52,217 bases of DNA from VBAS01 sp035318985 (GTDB lineage: Bacteria; Bacteroidota; Bacteroidia; Chitinophagales; Chitinophagaceae): NCBI GenBank assembly GCA_035318985.1, contig DATHDP010000137.1, positions 1-52,217 of the forward strand, read 5' to 3'. The notes under the pieces were generated by a model. It was not told where the DNA came from, searched no databases, and was given only the letters and a program-made list of their open reading frames with translations. Numbering within the stretch: the stretch's first letter is position 1; each line of letters begins with the position of its first letter. Positions 32,446-40,919 of the stretch are shown here, piece by piece. Position numbers and translations under genes: made by a program.

Positions 32446-33009
32446 TTGCAAAAGCTTCCAAAAATAATTATTGGCATTGACCCCGGCACTTTGTTGATGG
32501 GTTATGGCATAATTGAGATCAGCAGCAATATTATTTGCATGAAAGAAATGAGTGTACTGAAACTTTCACCAAAAAAAGATAATTATATCCGGCTGCAGTT
32601 AATTCACAAAAAAATCGAAGAGCTGATAGAAAAACACAAACCTCACGAGTTTGCGATAGAAGCCCCTTTCTTTGGTAAAAATGTTCAGAGTATGCTGAAA
32701 CTTGGCCGGGCACAGGGTGTAGCTATTGCCGCGGCTATCAGTGCCGGTTTACCTGTAACTGAATATAGTCCTAAAAAAATAAAACAATCTATTACCGGCA
32801 ATGGAAATGCTGATAAAAACCAGGTATGGAAAATGCTGCAACACTTGCTTGCATTAAAAGAAATGCCACAATATTATGATGCAACAGATGCCCTGGCCGT
32901 AGCGGTTTGTCATCATTTCCAGGATAGGCCCGCATTGAGATCAAATGGTACGCTAAAAAGCTGGAAAGATTTTATGACAAAGAATCCTTCACGAATTACA
33001 GTCAAATAA
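32446..33009 (+). CDS. ruvC: Holliday junction resolvase RuvC
   Basis: The endonuclease of the RuvABC complex, cutting four-way junctions. The 187-residue product has the RNase H-like catalytic acids in place: Asp 12 (GIDPGTLLMGYG), Glu 72 (FAIEAPFFGKN), and Asp 145 and Asp 148 (YYDATDALAVAVCHH). LGRAQGVAIAAA and EYSPKKIKQSITGNGNADK are also characteristic. The start is a TTG at 32446 (then CAAAAGCTTCC...); no in-frame ATG lies before the first catalytic Asp. A ~20-residue basic tail extends past the usual end. The divergent flippase-like gene starts 24 bp upstream. Confidence 0.95.
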   Translation: MQKLPKIIIGIDPGTLLMGYGIIEISSNIICMKEMSVLKLSPKKDNYIRLQLIHKKIEELIEKHKPHEFAIEAPFFGKNVQSMLKLGRAQGVAIAAAISAGLPVTEYSPKKIKQSITGNGNADKNQVWKMLQHLLALKEMPQYYDATDALAVAVCHHFQDRPALRSNGTLKSWKDFMTKNPSRITVK

Positions 33010-33014
33010 GTTGT

Positions 33015-34544
33015 ATGAAATTTAAATTTTCTTTTTTGATGGCCTGTTTCTTTTTAACAGGTTTGATCTCATATTCCCAAACAGTTCAGCAAAAAGTAAA
33101 TCAATACAGGAAAGAAAATGAATCGAAGATCATTGATGAATATGTAAAGTTTATTGCTATTCCGAATGTAACAAGAGATACAACAAACATTCTCCGCAAT
33201 GCTTCTTTTATAAAAACGATGATGGAGCAACGGGGAATTAAAGCTGAATTTTTAACTGGCACTACTCCCAATGTAAACCCGGTTGTATTTGGCGAAATAA
33301 AAGTTCCGGAAGCAAAATATACATTGTCATTTTATGCACATTATGACGGGCAGCCCGTTAATCCTGCAAAATGGACTGGAGGATTACAACCATTTGAGCC
33401 GGTGTTTATTGATAAACCTGTTGAACAAGGAGGAAAAATAATTTCAGTTTCCGGAAATATTTCACCGGAATACAGGCTTGCAGGCAGAGGAAGCGCTGAT
33501 GATAAGGCAGGTGTGATGACGATACTGAATGCTTATGATGCGTTGGTGAAAACAGGAGTTACGCTTACACATAATATCAAATTCTTTTTTGAAGGAGAAG
33601 AAGAACTGGGATCAACACATCTTGATGAGATTCTTAAAAAGAATAAAGAGAAACTGCAAACTGATCTCTGGGTTATTATAGATGGACCCCGGCATGCCTC
33701 AGGCAAAAAAATGATAAGCTTTGGTGTACGTGGTGATGTCAATATGAATTTAACGGTGTATGGTCCCAAACGTCCTTTGCATAGTGGTAACTATGGCAAT
33801 TGGGCGCCAAACCCTGCATTATCATTAGTGCAATTGCTGGCAAGCATGAAAGATGATAAGGGACATATTTTGGTTGAAGGATATTATGATGATGTGATCC
33901 CGCTTTCTGCAAATGAAAAAGAAGCATTGGCAAAAATTCCAAACATCGAAGAAACATTAAAAAAAGAATTAGGGATTGCAGAGCCCGAAGGCGATGGCAA
34001 ATCTTTTCTTGAATTACTTCATTTGCCAACCTTGAATATAAATGGTATCAAAAGTGCAGATGTTGGCGAACTTGGTGCAAACATAATTCCAACAAAAGCA
34101 GAAGCCATGCTTGATCTGCGTCTTGTATTAGGAAATGAAGTGGATAAACAAATTAATAAAGTGACCAGGCATATTGAGAAAATTGGTTTGCATGTTATCG
34201 ATCATGAACCAACGGATGAAGAACGACTGAAATATAGCAAGCTGATAAAAATAACCCGTAGTCTTGGCTATCCTGCCCAAAGAACTTCATTTGACCTTCC
34301 AATTGTACAAAGCATGGTAAAAGCAGTACAGGCGACCGTTGATTATCCTGTCGTGCTGCTTCCATCTGCAGGTGGTAGTTTACCGCTATATCTTTTTGAA
34401 AAAACTTTAAATGCAAAATTGATCACTGTGCCTGTTGTAAATTATGATAACAACCAACATGCAGAAAATGAAAATGTACAGTTGAAATTTCTATGGGAAG
34501 GAATAGAAACCATTGCTGCCATTATGGTAATGCAACATCAATAA
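33015..34544 (+). CDS. Exported M20 family peptidase
   Basis: A 509-residue zinc peptidase of family M20 (carboxypeptidase/dipeptidase type). A signal peptide is present (MKFKFSFLMACFFLTGLISY then SQ). The metal ligands lie in FYAHYDGQPV (His, Asp), AGRGSADDKAG (Asp), FFEGEEELGS (the catalytic Glu pair) and a C-terminal VVNYDNNQHAENE (His). The lid domain carries the VYGPKRPLHSGNYGNWAPNP substrate-binding loop. It likely trims peptides in the periplasm. The gene begins 5 bp after ruvC, so it may share its transcript although the roles differ. Confidence 0.94.
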   Translation: MKFKFSFLMACFFLTGLISYSQTVQQKVNQYRKENESKIIDEYVKFIAIPNVTRDTTNILRNASFIKTMMEQRGIKAEFLTGTTPNVNPVVFGEIKVPEAKYTLSFYAHYDGQPVNPAKWTGGLQPFEPVFIDKPVEQGGKIISVSGNISPEYRLAGRGSADDKAGVMTILNAYDALVKTGVTLTHNIKFFFEGEEELGSTHLDEILKKNKEKLQTDLWVIIDGPRHASGKKMISFGVRGDVNMNLTVYGPKRPLHSGNYGNWAPNPALSLVQLLASMKDDKGHILVEGYYDDVIPLSANEKEALAKIPNIEETLKKELGIAEPEGDGKSFLELLHLPTLNINGIKSADVGELGANIIPTKAEAMLDLRLVLGNEVDKQINKVTRHIEKIGLHVIDHEPTDEERLKYSKLIKITRSLGYPAQRTSFDLPIVQSMVKAVQATVDYPVVLLPSAGGSLPLYLFEKTLNAKLITVPVVNYDNNQHAENENVQLKFLWEGIETIAAIMVMQHQ

Positions 34545-34563
34545 AACCATCTTCAATTCTTGC

Positions 34564-35187
34564 TTAACCCTTCGGTTTGGTCACAGGTGGTTTTTGTGTT
34601 GTCGGTTTTACAGGTGCTGGATCGGGATCATCGCCAAGCATAATAAGATTTTGAGGTAATTCTGTAAGTTTAAGTTCTCTTGCTACAGCTATAAAAACAT
34701 TATCGATCCTAAATCCCCCCTCATAGGTTTGAGGTTTTAGCACTAATGTATATTTTTTTCTTGCTAATACTTTTTTATAAGCATTAACTACCAGGCTGTA
34801 CAAATCTTGTGACAATACACTCCTTTTTTCGTTTGATTTATTTTGAGCTATCTGCTGCCAGTAAACAATGTTGATCATTGCCTTTTGCCGATCGGCGTAT
34901 ACCATATCAAGAATTGGTTTTGATTTTTTTCCAGTAGATACCAGCGCAGAATCAGATTTGTATGTGCTGTCAAGCCGCTTATATTCCGACTCATAATATT
35001 CCCGAAGAGATCCTAGTGAATCACGGTCAAAAATTTGCATAAGACTATCTACATTATGATAGGCAGGCATGGCTTGCACCATTACATCAATATCAAATAC
35101 ACCGATTTTTAGTGTTTGTGATCTTGCATTTACGGATAATAATAGTAAAGCAGCAATACTTAAAGCGAATGATAATACTTTTTTCAT
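34564..35187 (-). CDS. OmpH/Skp-like periplasmic protein
   Basis: A 207-residue exported protein of the OmpH (Skp-like) family, which includes chaperones for outer membrane proteins. A signal peptide MKKVLSFALSIAALLLLS is followed by the family start KIGVFDIDVMVQAMPAYHNV and a long helical, partly coiled-coil middle (REYYESEYKRLDSTYKSDSA ... YADRQKAMINIVYWQQIAQN). The C-terminal DPAPVKPTTQKPPVTKPKG tail is Pro/Lys-rich. The ORF could start two codons earlier (MYM, 35193); the MKK start gives the more usual signal. It sits downstream of the HIT gene on the same strand. Confidence 0.85.
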   Translation of the reverse strand: MKKVLSFALSIAALLLLSVNARSQTLKIGVFDIDVMVQAMPAYHNVDSLMQIFDRDSLGSLREYYESEYKRLDSTYKSDSALVSTGKKSKPILDMVYADRQKAMINIVYWQQIAQNKSNEKRSVLSQDLYSLVVNAYKKVLARKKYTLVLKPQTYEGGFRIDNVFIAVARELKLTELPQNLIMLGDDPDPAPVKPTTQKPPVTKPKG

Positions 35188-35275
35188 ATACAAGAATATT
35201 AAGTGGGAAATGTGAAAATAAGATTTATCTGTTGAGTAATACTTCCGGGAGCAATATGATTTTTTATACCTTTTT

Positions 35276-35665
35276 TTAAAGATTGCTTACAATTTTTTCC
35301 TGCACCTTCTTCATTTCTTCAGGTGTCATTTTCAATTTATCCTTTGTAAAATTCAGATCATTTGCAGAATTAATTGGGATCAAGTGCATGTGTGCATGTG
35401 GCACTTCTAACCCTACTACTTCAATGCCGCAACGATTACAATTAAAAGATCTTTCTATAGCCTTAGCAATTGGCTTTGCAAAGAGCAACATTTCTGAAAG
35501 AAATTCGTCCGGCAGATCAAAAAATTTATCGATCTCAGTTTTAGGCACTACCAATACATGTCCTTCACGCAATGGAAAAATATCAAGAAAGGCAAAAAAT
35601 TTTTCATTCTCTGCAATTTTATAAGAAGGAATTTCGCCTGCTATAATTTTTGAAAAGATTGTCAT
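35276..35665 (-). CDS. HIT family protein
   Basis: A 129-residue histidine-triad nucleotide hydrolase. MTIFSKIIAGEIPSYKIAEN opens the protein and is the usual HIT start; FAFLDIFPLREGHVLVVPK follows. The triad HAHMH (His 90, 92, 94) is complete with a preceding GLEVPHAHMHLIPI. The frame is open to 35803, but those 46 extra residues come from an intergenic repeat, so the ATG at 35665 is preferred. Its GGAGGT lies immediately in front, at a spacing closer than usual. Such enzymes hydrolyse adenosine nucleotide conjugates. It is downstream of greA. Confidence 0.93.
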   Translation of the reverse strand: MTIFSKIIAGEIPSYKIAENEKFFAFLDIFPLREGHVLVVPKTEIDKFFDLPDEFLSEMLLFAKPIAKAIERSFNCNRCGIEVVGLEVPHAHMHLIPINSANDLNFTKDKLKMTPEEMKKVQEKIVSNL

Positions 35666-35674
35666 ACCTCCGAA

Positions 35675-35785
35675 GATTTTAGATCTTAGATTTACGATTG
35701 CCGATTTGATGTAGTTCCAATTCATAAGAATATTCGACATAAAACTAATCCCGATAGCTATCGGGACAATCCGCAATCTAAAATC
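35675..35785. repeat. Inverted-repeat element between greA and the HIT gene
   Basis: The left end GATTTTAGATCTTAGATTTA and the right end CAATCCGCAATCTAAAATC are imperfect inverted copies that both end in GATTTTAGAT-type sequence. The middle contains the perfect palindrome TCCCGATAGCTATCGGGA (35749-35766), familiar in Bacteroidota intergenic DNA. The right end overlaps the greA stop codon (35784-35786). Confidence 0.65.
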
Positions 35786-36257
35786 AAAGAGAAATATTCT
35801 CAACTTTGAATTTCAATACTCCTGCGGGCGCCTGCACTTCTGCAACTTCGCCTGGTTTTTTACCAAGCAATCCTTTACCAATTGGCGATGTAACAGAAAT
35901 TTTTCCCAGTTTCAGATCAGCTTCATTCTCGCTTACCAATTGATAAGTGACTTGTTTTTTAGTATTCAGATTTGTAAGTGTTACCCTCGTAAGAATAGAA
36001 ACCTTACTTGTATCAATGTTGCTTTCATCAAGTACTCTTGTATTTGCAAGGATACCTTCCATTTGCGCAATTTTTGATTCTAAATGTCCCTGCGCCTCTT
36101 TTGCTGCATCATATTCTGCATTTTCTTTAAGGTCACCTTTTTCCTTTGCTTCAGCAATGGCCCTTGAAGCTGCCGGGCGGTCAACAGATTTCATACGCTG
36201 AAGATCGATCTTCATTTGCTCAAGAGTTTCCTTTGTCACATAATTAAAACTGCTCAT
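35784..36257 (-). CDS. greA: Transcription elongation factor GreA
   Basis: GreA binds RNA polymerase and rescues backtracked complexes by stimulating transcript cleavage. The 157-residue protein has the N-terminal coiled coil (MSSFNYVTKETLEQMKIDLQ, RPAASRAIAEAKEKGDLKEN) with the tip acidic pair in GDLKENAEYDAAKEAQG. The C-terminal domain follows (KVSILTRVTLTNLNTKKQVT, SVTSPIGKGLLGKKPGEVAE). The start has a strong AAAGGAGG. Position and length are standard. It is transcribed leftward with the HIT gene behind it. Confidence 0.96.
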   Translation of the reverse strand: MSSFNYVTKETLEQMKIDLQRMKSVDRPAASRAIAEAKEKGDLKENAEYDAAKEAQGHLESKIAQMEGILANTRVLDESNIDTSKVSILTRVTLTNLNTKKQVTYQLVSENEADLKLGKISVTSPIGKGLLGKKPGEVAEVQAPAGVLKFKVENISL

Positions 36258-36303
36258 TATTACCTCCTTTTATATTTACAAGCCTGGTGTCACGTTTGCA
36301 GAC

Positions 36304-36342
36304 AAAAAAAATAACAACGCCTCAGTGTTTGCTGAAGCGTTG
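36304..36342 (-). terminator. Factor-independent terminator downstream of the dehydrogenase
   Basis: On the minus strand an 11-bp stem (36342-36332 with 36325-36315, one G-T pair) has a 6-base loop and is followed by TTATTTTTTTTG. It lies about 110 bp past the dehydrogenase stop at 36454 and upstream of the greA start, so it separates the two transcription units. Confidence 0.8.
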
Positions 36343-36453
36343 CATTTATATATACAAATATAGAAAATTACTTCCTTGGTCGAATGGTAAATAAAAAGTT
36401 TTTCTTGAGGCCCTTTTGTAAAAATCAGACTCTAATAATTATGTCACTGATTT

Positions 36454-37380
36454 TTAAAGAAACCCCAATTTTTGAAGCAGCACCTCACTCATTTTAAAAA
36501 AAGCCTCCTGACTATAACCTGCAATATGTGGAGTAATGACCACATTGGGTTGATCAAGTAACCAACGAAAAAGTAAGTTTTCTTCGGCGGTATAGGAAGA
36601 GGGCTTTTCATTTTCTAAAACATCAAGACCCGCCCCTGCTATAACTCCATTAATTATTGCTTCCTTCAGATCTTGTGTATTTACAATTTGACCTCTTGAC
36701 GTATTTAAGATCCACGGTCTTTGTTTTAGCGATTGAAAAAAATCATGGTTTGCTAAATAATGTGTTTCGTCGGTAAGAGGTACATGAAAACTGATCGCAG
36801 CAGCATAACGGCATACCTGCTCAAGACTAGCTTCTTTTATATATTCTTTACTAAAGCCAAACTTATATTTATCATATGCCAATACTGTTACATTAAACGA
36901 TCGCAGCAATTGAGCAAATGCACTACCTGTGTTACCATATCCAATAATGCCGATCGTTTTACCATAAAGTTCAGTACCCCTGTTCTCGTCACGCAACCAT
37001 TTACCTTCCTTCAATTCTTTTTGTACTGAGTGAATTTTATTCATCAGTGATAATAATAATGCAAGTGTATGTTCAGCTACCGCATTTCGATTCCCTTCAG
37101 GACTGCTGATGCATTTTATCCCTTTACTTTCTGCATACTTTACATCTATCAATTCCATCCCGCTTCCAAGACGACCGATCCATTTAAGATCACTTCCTTT
37201 ATCTATTAATTTCGAATCTACTTTTATGCGTGTAGTTATAACGAGTCCCTCTACCCCTTTCATTTCATTAAACAATTCTTCATATGAGATCGCAGGTGCA
37301 TTGATAACCTCAAACCCTTTCTGCTTTAGCATATCGATCAATAATTCATGTGATTTTGCTGTAATAATAACTTTACTCAT
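36454..37380 (-). CDS. D-isomer 2-hydroxyacid dehydrogenase
   Basis: A 308-residue NAD-dependent dehydrogenase of the D-2-hydroxyacid family, close to SerA-type phosphoglycerate dehydrogenases but lacking the ACT domain. The Rossmann motif is GIIGYGNTGSAFAQLL. The catalytic residues are the Arg in NTSRGQIVNT, the Glu in GLDVLENEKPSSYTAEENLL and the His in VVITPHIAGYSQEA. A bridging substrate-domain segment is VEGLVITTRIKVDSKLID. The gene begins 5 bp after rsmA ends, so the two form an operon; the true substrate is uncertain. Confidence 0.9.
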   Translation of the reverse strand: MSKVIITAKSHELLIDMLKQKGFEVINAPAISYEELFNEMKGVEGLVITTRIKVDSKLIDKGSDLKWIGRLGSGMELIDVKYAESKGIKCISSPEGNRNAVAEHTLALLLSLMNKIHSVQKELKEGKWLRDENRGTELYGKTIGIIGYGNTGSAFAQLLRSFNVTVLAYDKYKFGFSKEYIKEASLEQVCRYAAAISFHVPLTDETHYLANHDFFQSLKQRPWILNTSRGQIVNTQDLKEAIINGVIAGAGLDVLENEKPSSYTAEENLLFRWLLDQPNVVITPHIAGYSQEAFFKMSEVLLQKLGFL

Positions 37381-37385
37381 TCTTC

Positions 37386-38138
37386 TTATTTCATTTTAAA
37401 ACTAAGCTCGCCAAAATCTTTTACTGATAATTGTTCAGCTCTTTTATTAAATATTTCATCTTTCAATATCTCGGGATCAAATAAATGCTTAACAGCATTT
37501 CGCAGCATCTTTCTGCGTTGATTAAATGCTGCTTTTACCAATCGAAAAAAAGATCCTTCATCTTTCATGGTAATATTTTTTTCCAAAGGCAATAACCTGA
37601 TCACAGCACTTTTTACTTTAGGCGGAGGAGTAAAAGATGATTCACTTACCTCAAAAAGATATTCCACCTTAAAAAAAGCCTGTACCAACACGCTGGTAAC
37701 GCCATAAGTTTTACTCCCTTCTTTTGCCGCCACTCTTTGTGCAACTTCTTTTTGAAACATTCCTACTACATTCTCGACATCTTCTTTCCATTCAAGTACT
37801 TTAAACAATATCTGCGATGAAATGTTATAAGGAAAATTTCCTGTTACAGAGAACCTCTCTTGAAAAGGCTTTTGCATATCAAGGAAATTTTGGTTGATCA
37901 GTTTGCCTTTTAAATCAGCATAAGTAGTAAGCAAATAATCTACTTTTTCTGTATCAAGCTCCACCGCTTTAAATTCAATTGCAGGAATTTGAAGAAGGTA
38001 TTTGGTCAATGCACCTCCACCCGGTCCCACTTCAAGCAATTTTTGATGAGGATATTGCTGTATAGCATCTACAATTTTTTTGCAAATGTTTTCATCTTTT
38101 AAAAAATGCTGCCCCAGGGATTTTTTAAGAGTATACAT
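37386..38138 (-). CDS. rsmA: 16S rRNA dimethyladenosine transferase RsmA (KsgA)
   Basis: RsmA methylates two adjacent adenosines near the 3' end of 16S rRNA during small-subunit maturation. The 250-residue product starts with LKKSLGQHFLKDENICKKIV and has the SAM-binding LLEVGPGGGALTKYLL, the acidic E-LD pair in FKAVELDTEKVDYLL, the catalytic NFPYNISSQILFKVLEW (NLPY-type, here NFPY) and SFTPPPKVKSAVIRL. All motifs are in order. It lies upstream of the hydroxyacid dehydrogenase with 5 bp between. Confidence 0.97.
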   Translation of the reverse strand: MYTLKKSLGQHFLKDENICKKIVDAIQQYPHQKLLEVGPGGGALTKYLLQIPAIEFKAVELDTEKVDYLLTTYADLKGKLINQNFLDMQKPFQERFSVTGNFPYNISSQILFKVLEWKEDVENVVGMFQKEVAQRVAAKEGSKTYGVTSVLVQAFFKVEYLFEVSESSFTPPPKVKSAVIRLLPLEKNITMKDEGSFFRLVKAAFNQRRKMLRNAVKHLFDPEILKDEIFNKRAEQLSVKDFGELSFKMK

Positions 38139-38180
38139 TGCTGCAAATGTACTGGCTTGTTTTTTTAAAATTTTTTAAAT

Positions 38181-38209
38181 AAAAAACCTCCCTGCAGCAA
38201 GGGAGGTTT
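38181..38209 (-). terminator. Terminator downstream of the T9SS cargo gene
   Basis: A 10-bp perfect stem (AAACCTCCCT with AGGGAGGTTT, 38184-38193 and 38200-38209) encloses a 6-base loop. On the minus strand it runs into TTTTTATTT, ending the transcript of the gene that stops at 38235. Confidence 0.85.
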
Positions 38210-38234
38210 AATAAAAAACGATGATGAAAACATG

Positions 38235-40214
38235 CTATTTTAAAACAACAAAACGTGTAGTAAGCGTTTCCTGGTTTATTTTTAATAAGGCATTATATAC
38301 GCCGGGCTGCCAATTTTCATTGGTCTCGACCGCAAATATATTTGTACCTTTTTTAAGCAGTTGATTTATCACTGAAACTGTTCGGCCTTGCATATCCACA
38401 AATAAAATGTTTGCCTGTGTTTCTGATGATGAGGTTATACTCATTTGAAATTTTCCCCTCACTGGATTTGGCGCAATTGTAATTCCGGTCTTTAAGGGTT
38501 GTTTGGCATTGATCCTTAATATACGGCTGTATGAATAAGAACCATCCTCTTTTATCATTCGAATTCGAAACTCAACAAACGAAGAAGTTCCAAATGGAAT
38601 ATTATAATTAAAATTATAAGACGCATCATCTTTTAAATTGCCATTAGCAGTCATCGTTCCTGCTTCAACAAAACCACCCCCATCAATGCTTGATTCAATT
38701 ACAAAAGATCTTACAGTTGAATTATTCGTCACGGTCCATTGCAATTCTGCATTTTTATCTTTTGCATTAAGTACTCCTGAAAAAGATCTGAACCTTGCTG
38801 GAAGTACATTACAATCGTTGTCTCTTAGAATGGTTATGGTATCAGTTGCATAAGCATTACAACCTGCCATCAATCGTTGTGTTACAATATACGTTCCAGG
38901 CTGATTCACCTGTATCCATGTACCTGATGGATGTGTATAGATGATATTACCACCGATAGTGGACCACGAATAAACAGAAGTTGGATGTGGATTCGAAACA
39001 TAAATATCACTTACTATGGTGTCCGCCATTCCGCAGAAAACAGGAAGTTCTGCATTTATTTTAGCTCTCGGAGCCAAGAATAGGTCAATAGGAGCAACAA
39101 AGTCTTTTAACTCTGCGGTAAATGAGGCAGATGCTCTTGTTTTTACAACAAGCCTGTTAAATGGTGATCCGCAGACATCACCTCCTAATAAGGTTACAGG
39201 ATCAAGCCCAAGCTTAGAAAGGTTAACTGAAAATTCCATGAATTGATCTTTGGCATAGTTAACGGCCATACTATTATCCTGCAACACTAATTGAAATGAA
39301 CCCGCCCATGTATTATTACCACTACCTAGACCTGTATAAAATGCCCCGGCAGTTTTTGGTAAAATACTTGCATAGCCATATGTGGCGCCAGAACTGGCAC
39401 CATCAAATTGACCTGACCAATTGAATTGTACCGGTGTTAAACTTAATGAGGATTTATCTATCCAGATTCGGGCTTCTATATTTGTCAATGTAGAACTTTG
39501 ATACTGCCCTGTTAAAATAATATCTCCGGGCCTGGTTACATTTCCAGCTGCATCAAACTGCCAACTGGTATGTCCTGCATCAGGGCCATAACCATAAAAA
39601 CTGGCTGTTGCCCTGTCGAAATAAATATCTGTCTGGTACATCTCAAAATCGAAATAACGGTTACCTGTTGTATTATCTAATGATATACCACCAAACATCC
39701 ATAAAGAGTCAGTAGTAGTCGGACCAGCTCTTCTTACATGCATGAAAACATCAAGTATATCATTTTTGTCAGGAATTGACTGTACTCCACCCGTCCAGTT
39801 TGCGGGACTCATTCCATTTTTATCTGATCCCGCAGTAAAAACAGATGAATCATTCCCATGATAATCTCTAACAAATATTGCGTCGAGCCAAAGCCTGTTG
39901 TTAATAACAGTAAACTTCGGTTTGCTCATAGAACGAAATAAGGGTTTCATTCTTCTTGGAAAGGGAGAAACGTCGCTTAAATAACCAGCAACAACAGATG
40001 CAGCACCGGTAGTATCGATCACAAAAAATCCAGTTCCGGCAGTTCCATTATTAAACCAATCATCGTTACCACTTTGGACGAAGCCATTGAAATAGTTTGC
40101 CCTTAGATCGGCATCTACTCCAAACGCAGCCTTAATGATCGGTGTGGTAATTTGTGCGGAAATAAAGATCGAAAAAAATACCACCCCTATAACAGTGAGT
40201 AAAAATGTTTTCAT
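38235..40214 (-). CDS. T9SS type A sorting-domain secreted protein
   Basis: A 659-residue secreted protein with a signal peptide (MKTFLLTVIGVVFFSIFISA, then Q) and a C-terminal T9SS type A sorting domain (ITIAPNPVRGKFQMSITSSS ... GTNIFAVETNENWQPGVYNA ... TTRFVVLK). The mature part (residues ~20-470) is not recognised. It is beta-rich with several Trp-Gly turns (NDWFNNGTAGTGFFV, GGVQSIPDKNDILDVFM, NNTWAGSFQLVLQDNSM). A short Cys-containing module follows (VYSWSTIGGNIIYTHPSGTW ... MAGCNAYATD), then a fibronectin-III-like pre-CTD module (AELQWTVTNNSTVRSFVIES). Export by the gliding/T9SS machinery is inferred from the CTD. It is followed by a good terminator. Confidence 0.87.
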   Translation of the reverse strand: MKTFLLTVIGVVFFSIFISAQITTPIIKAAFGVDADLRANYFNGFVQSGNDDWFNNGTAGTGFFVIDTTGAASVVAGYLSDVSPFPRRMKPLFRSMSKPKFTVINNRLWLDAIFVRDYHGNDSSVFTAGSDKNGMSPANWTGGVQSIPDKNDILDVFMHVRRAGPTTTDSLWMFGGISLDNTTGNRYFDFEMYQTDIYFDRATASFYGYGPDAGHTSWQFDAAGNVTRPGDIILTGQYQSSTLTNIEARIWIDKSSLSLTPVQFNWSGQFDGASSGATYGYASILPKTAGAFYTGLGSGNNTWAGSFQLVLQDNSMAVNYAKDQFMEFSVNLSKLGLDPVTLLGGDVCGSPFNRLVVKTRASASFTAELKDFVAPIDLFLAPRAKINAELPVFCGMADTIVSDIYVSNPHPTSVYSWSTIGGNIIYTHPSGTWIQVNQPGTYIVTQRLMAGCNAYATDTITILRDNDCNVLPARFRSFSGVLNAKDKNAELQWTVTNNSTVRSFVIESSIDGGGFVEAGTMTANGNLKDDASYNFNYNIPFGTSSFVEFRIRMIKEDGSYSYSRILRINAKQPLKTGITIAPNPVRGKFQMSITSSSETQANILFVDMQGRTVSVINQLLKKGTNIFAVETNENWQPGVYNALLKINQETLTTRFVVLK

Positions 40215-40305
40215 AAGCGTAAATTGATGTCCTCAAAATCATTCTCTCAATACTTAAGTAAACAGGAAAGAAAGGTGGTGGTCCTTCCCTGCTTAAATAA
40301 ATAAT

Positions 40306-40707
40306 TTAACGTTGTACAACACGGATCATTTCAATAGGAGAATAATGGGTAGAACCATCATTCATGTTACAAGCAACCCTGTAATAAATTACTCCAGGAA
40401 AAATGCCTTCATCTTTCCATGAAAATTTTACTGCATTGTTGCATGCTACCTGGTTGATTACATCATAAAATTCACCATCATATGATCTTTCAACGGTAAA
40501 GCATGATACACCAGCTGGTGAATCAATACCCCAGTCTAATACAACATTCTTTTTTGACTGGTGGTGAGTGCGGAAATAAGTAAAATCATGTGCAGCATTT
40601 GCTGAAACAGAAGTTGTTGCATTATTGACAACTTTTTCGTTTTTACCTGAAAAGGTAAAACCGGTAAATGCAATAAAAGCAACGGCAAAAACAAAAAGCT
40701 TTTTCAT
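40306..40707 (-). CDS. Small secreted protein resembling a T9SS pre-CTD module
   Basis: A 133-residue exported protein with a signal peptide (MKKLFVFAVAFIAFTGFTFS). The rest contains one fibronectin-III-like module: NVVLDWGIDSPAGVSCFTVE ... SYDGEFYDVINQVACNN ... IFPGVIYYRVACNMNDGSTH. The pattern LxW...V..F.VE.S.DG..F matches the module just before the sorting domain in its large neighbours (LYWTTSKEQEPVKYEIQKSK). It lacks the type A sorting tail itself and ends in IEMIRVVQR. Two Cys pairs (residues ~76/96 and 116) may form a disulfide. Whether it is an independent cargo or a partner of the big proteins is unknown. Confidence 0.75.
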   Translation of the reverse strand: MKKLFVFAVAFIAFTGFTFSGKNEKVVNNATTSVSANAAHDFTYFRTHHQSKKNVVLDWGIDSPAGVSCFTVERSYDGEFYDVINQVACNNAVKFSWKDEGIFPGVIYYRVACNMNDGSTHYSPIEMIRVVQR

Positions 40708-40845
40708 AAGGTAGAATTTTTATTGATATGAAGGTAGTCCACACCTATACCCCAAGCAAGGAACATTTACCAATAAAATACCCTCGGAACATCAAATGTC
40801 TTTATGACTTTTTTTGAGTTAAATCAAGGGGCAGGCTTACCAAGT

Positions 40846-40875
40846 AAAAACCCTCTCCGAAAAGAAGAGGGTTTT
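40846..40875 (-). terminator. Terminator downstream of the first giant repeat protein
   Basis: Arms AAAACCCTCT and AGAGGGTTTT (40847-40856 and 40866-40875) form a 10-bp stem with a 9-base loop; on the minus strand it is followed by TTTTTACTTGG. It lies 45 bp after the stop at 40920. Confidence 0.75.
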
Positions 40876-40919
40876 CAATAACAAAAATGTAATGGGTATT
40901 TAAAATTTTTGATCAGTTC

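Noticed and set aside
35666..35803. 46-residue N-terminal extension of the HIT protein
   Set aside because: It is translated from an inverted-repeat element that overlaps greA; the HIT fold begins at MTIFSKIIAG.
40236..40306. Possible stem-loop between the two secreted-protein genes (around 40245-40300)
   Set aside because: Arms AGGAAAGAAAGG and CCTTCCCTG pair poorly and no T-tract follows, so it was not called a terminator.
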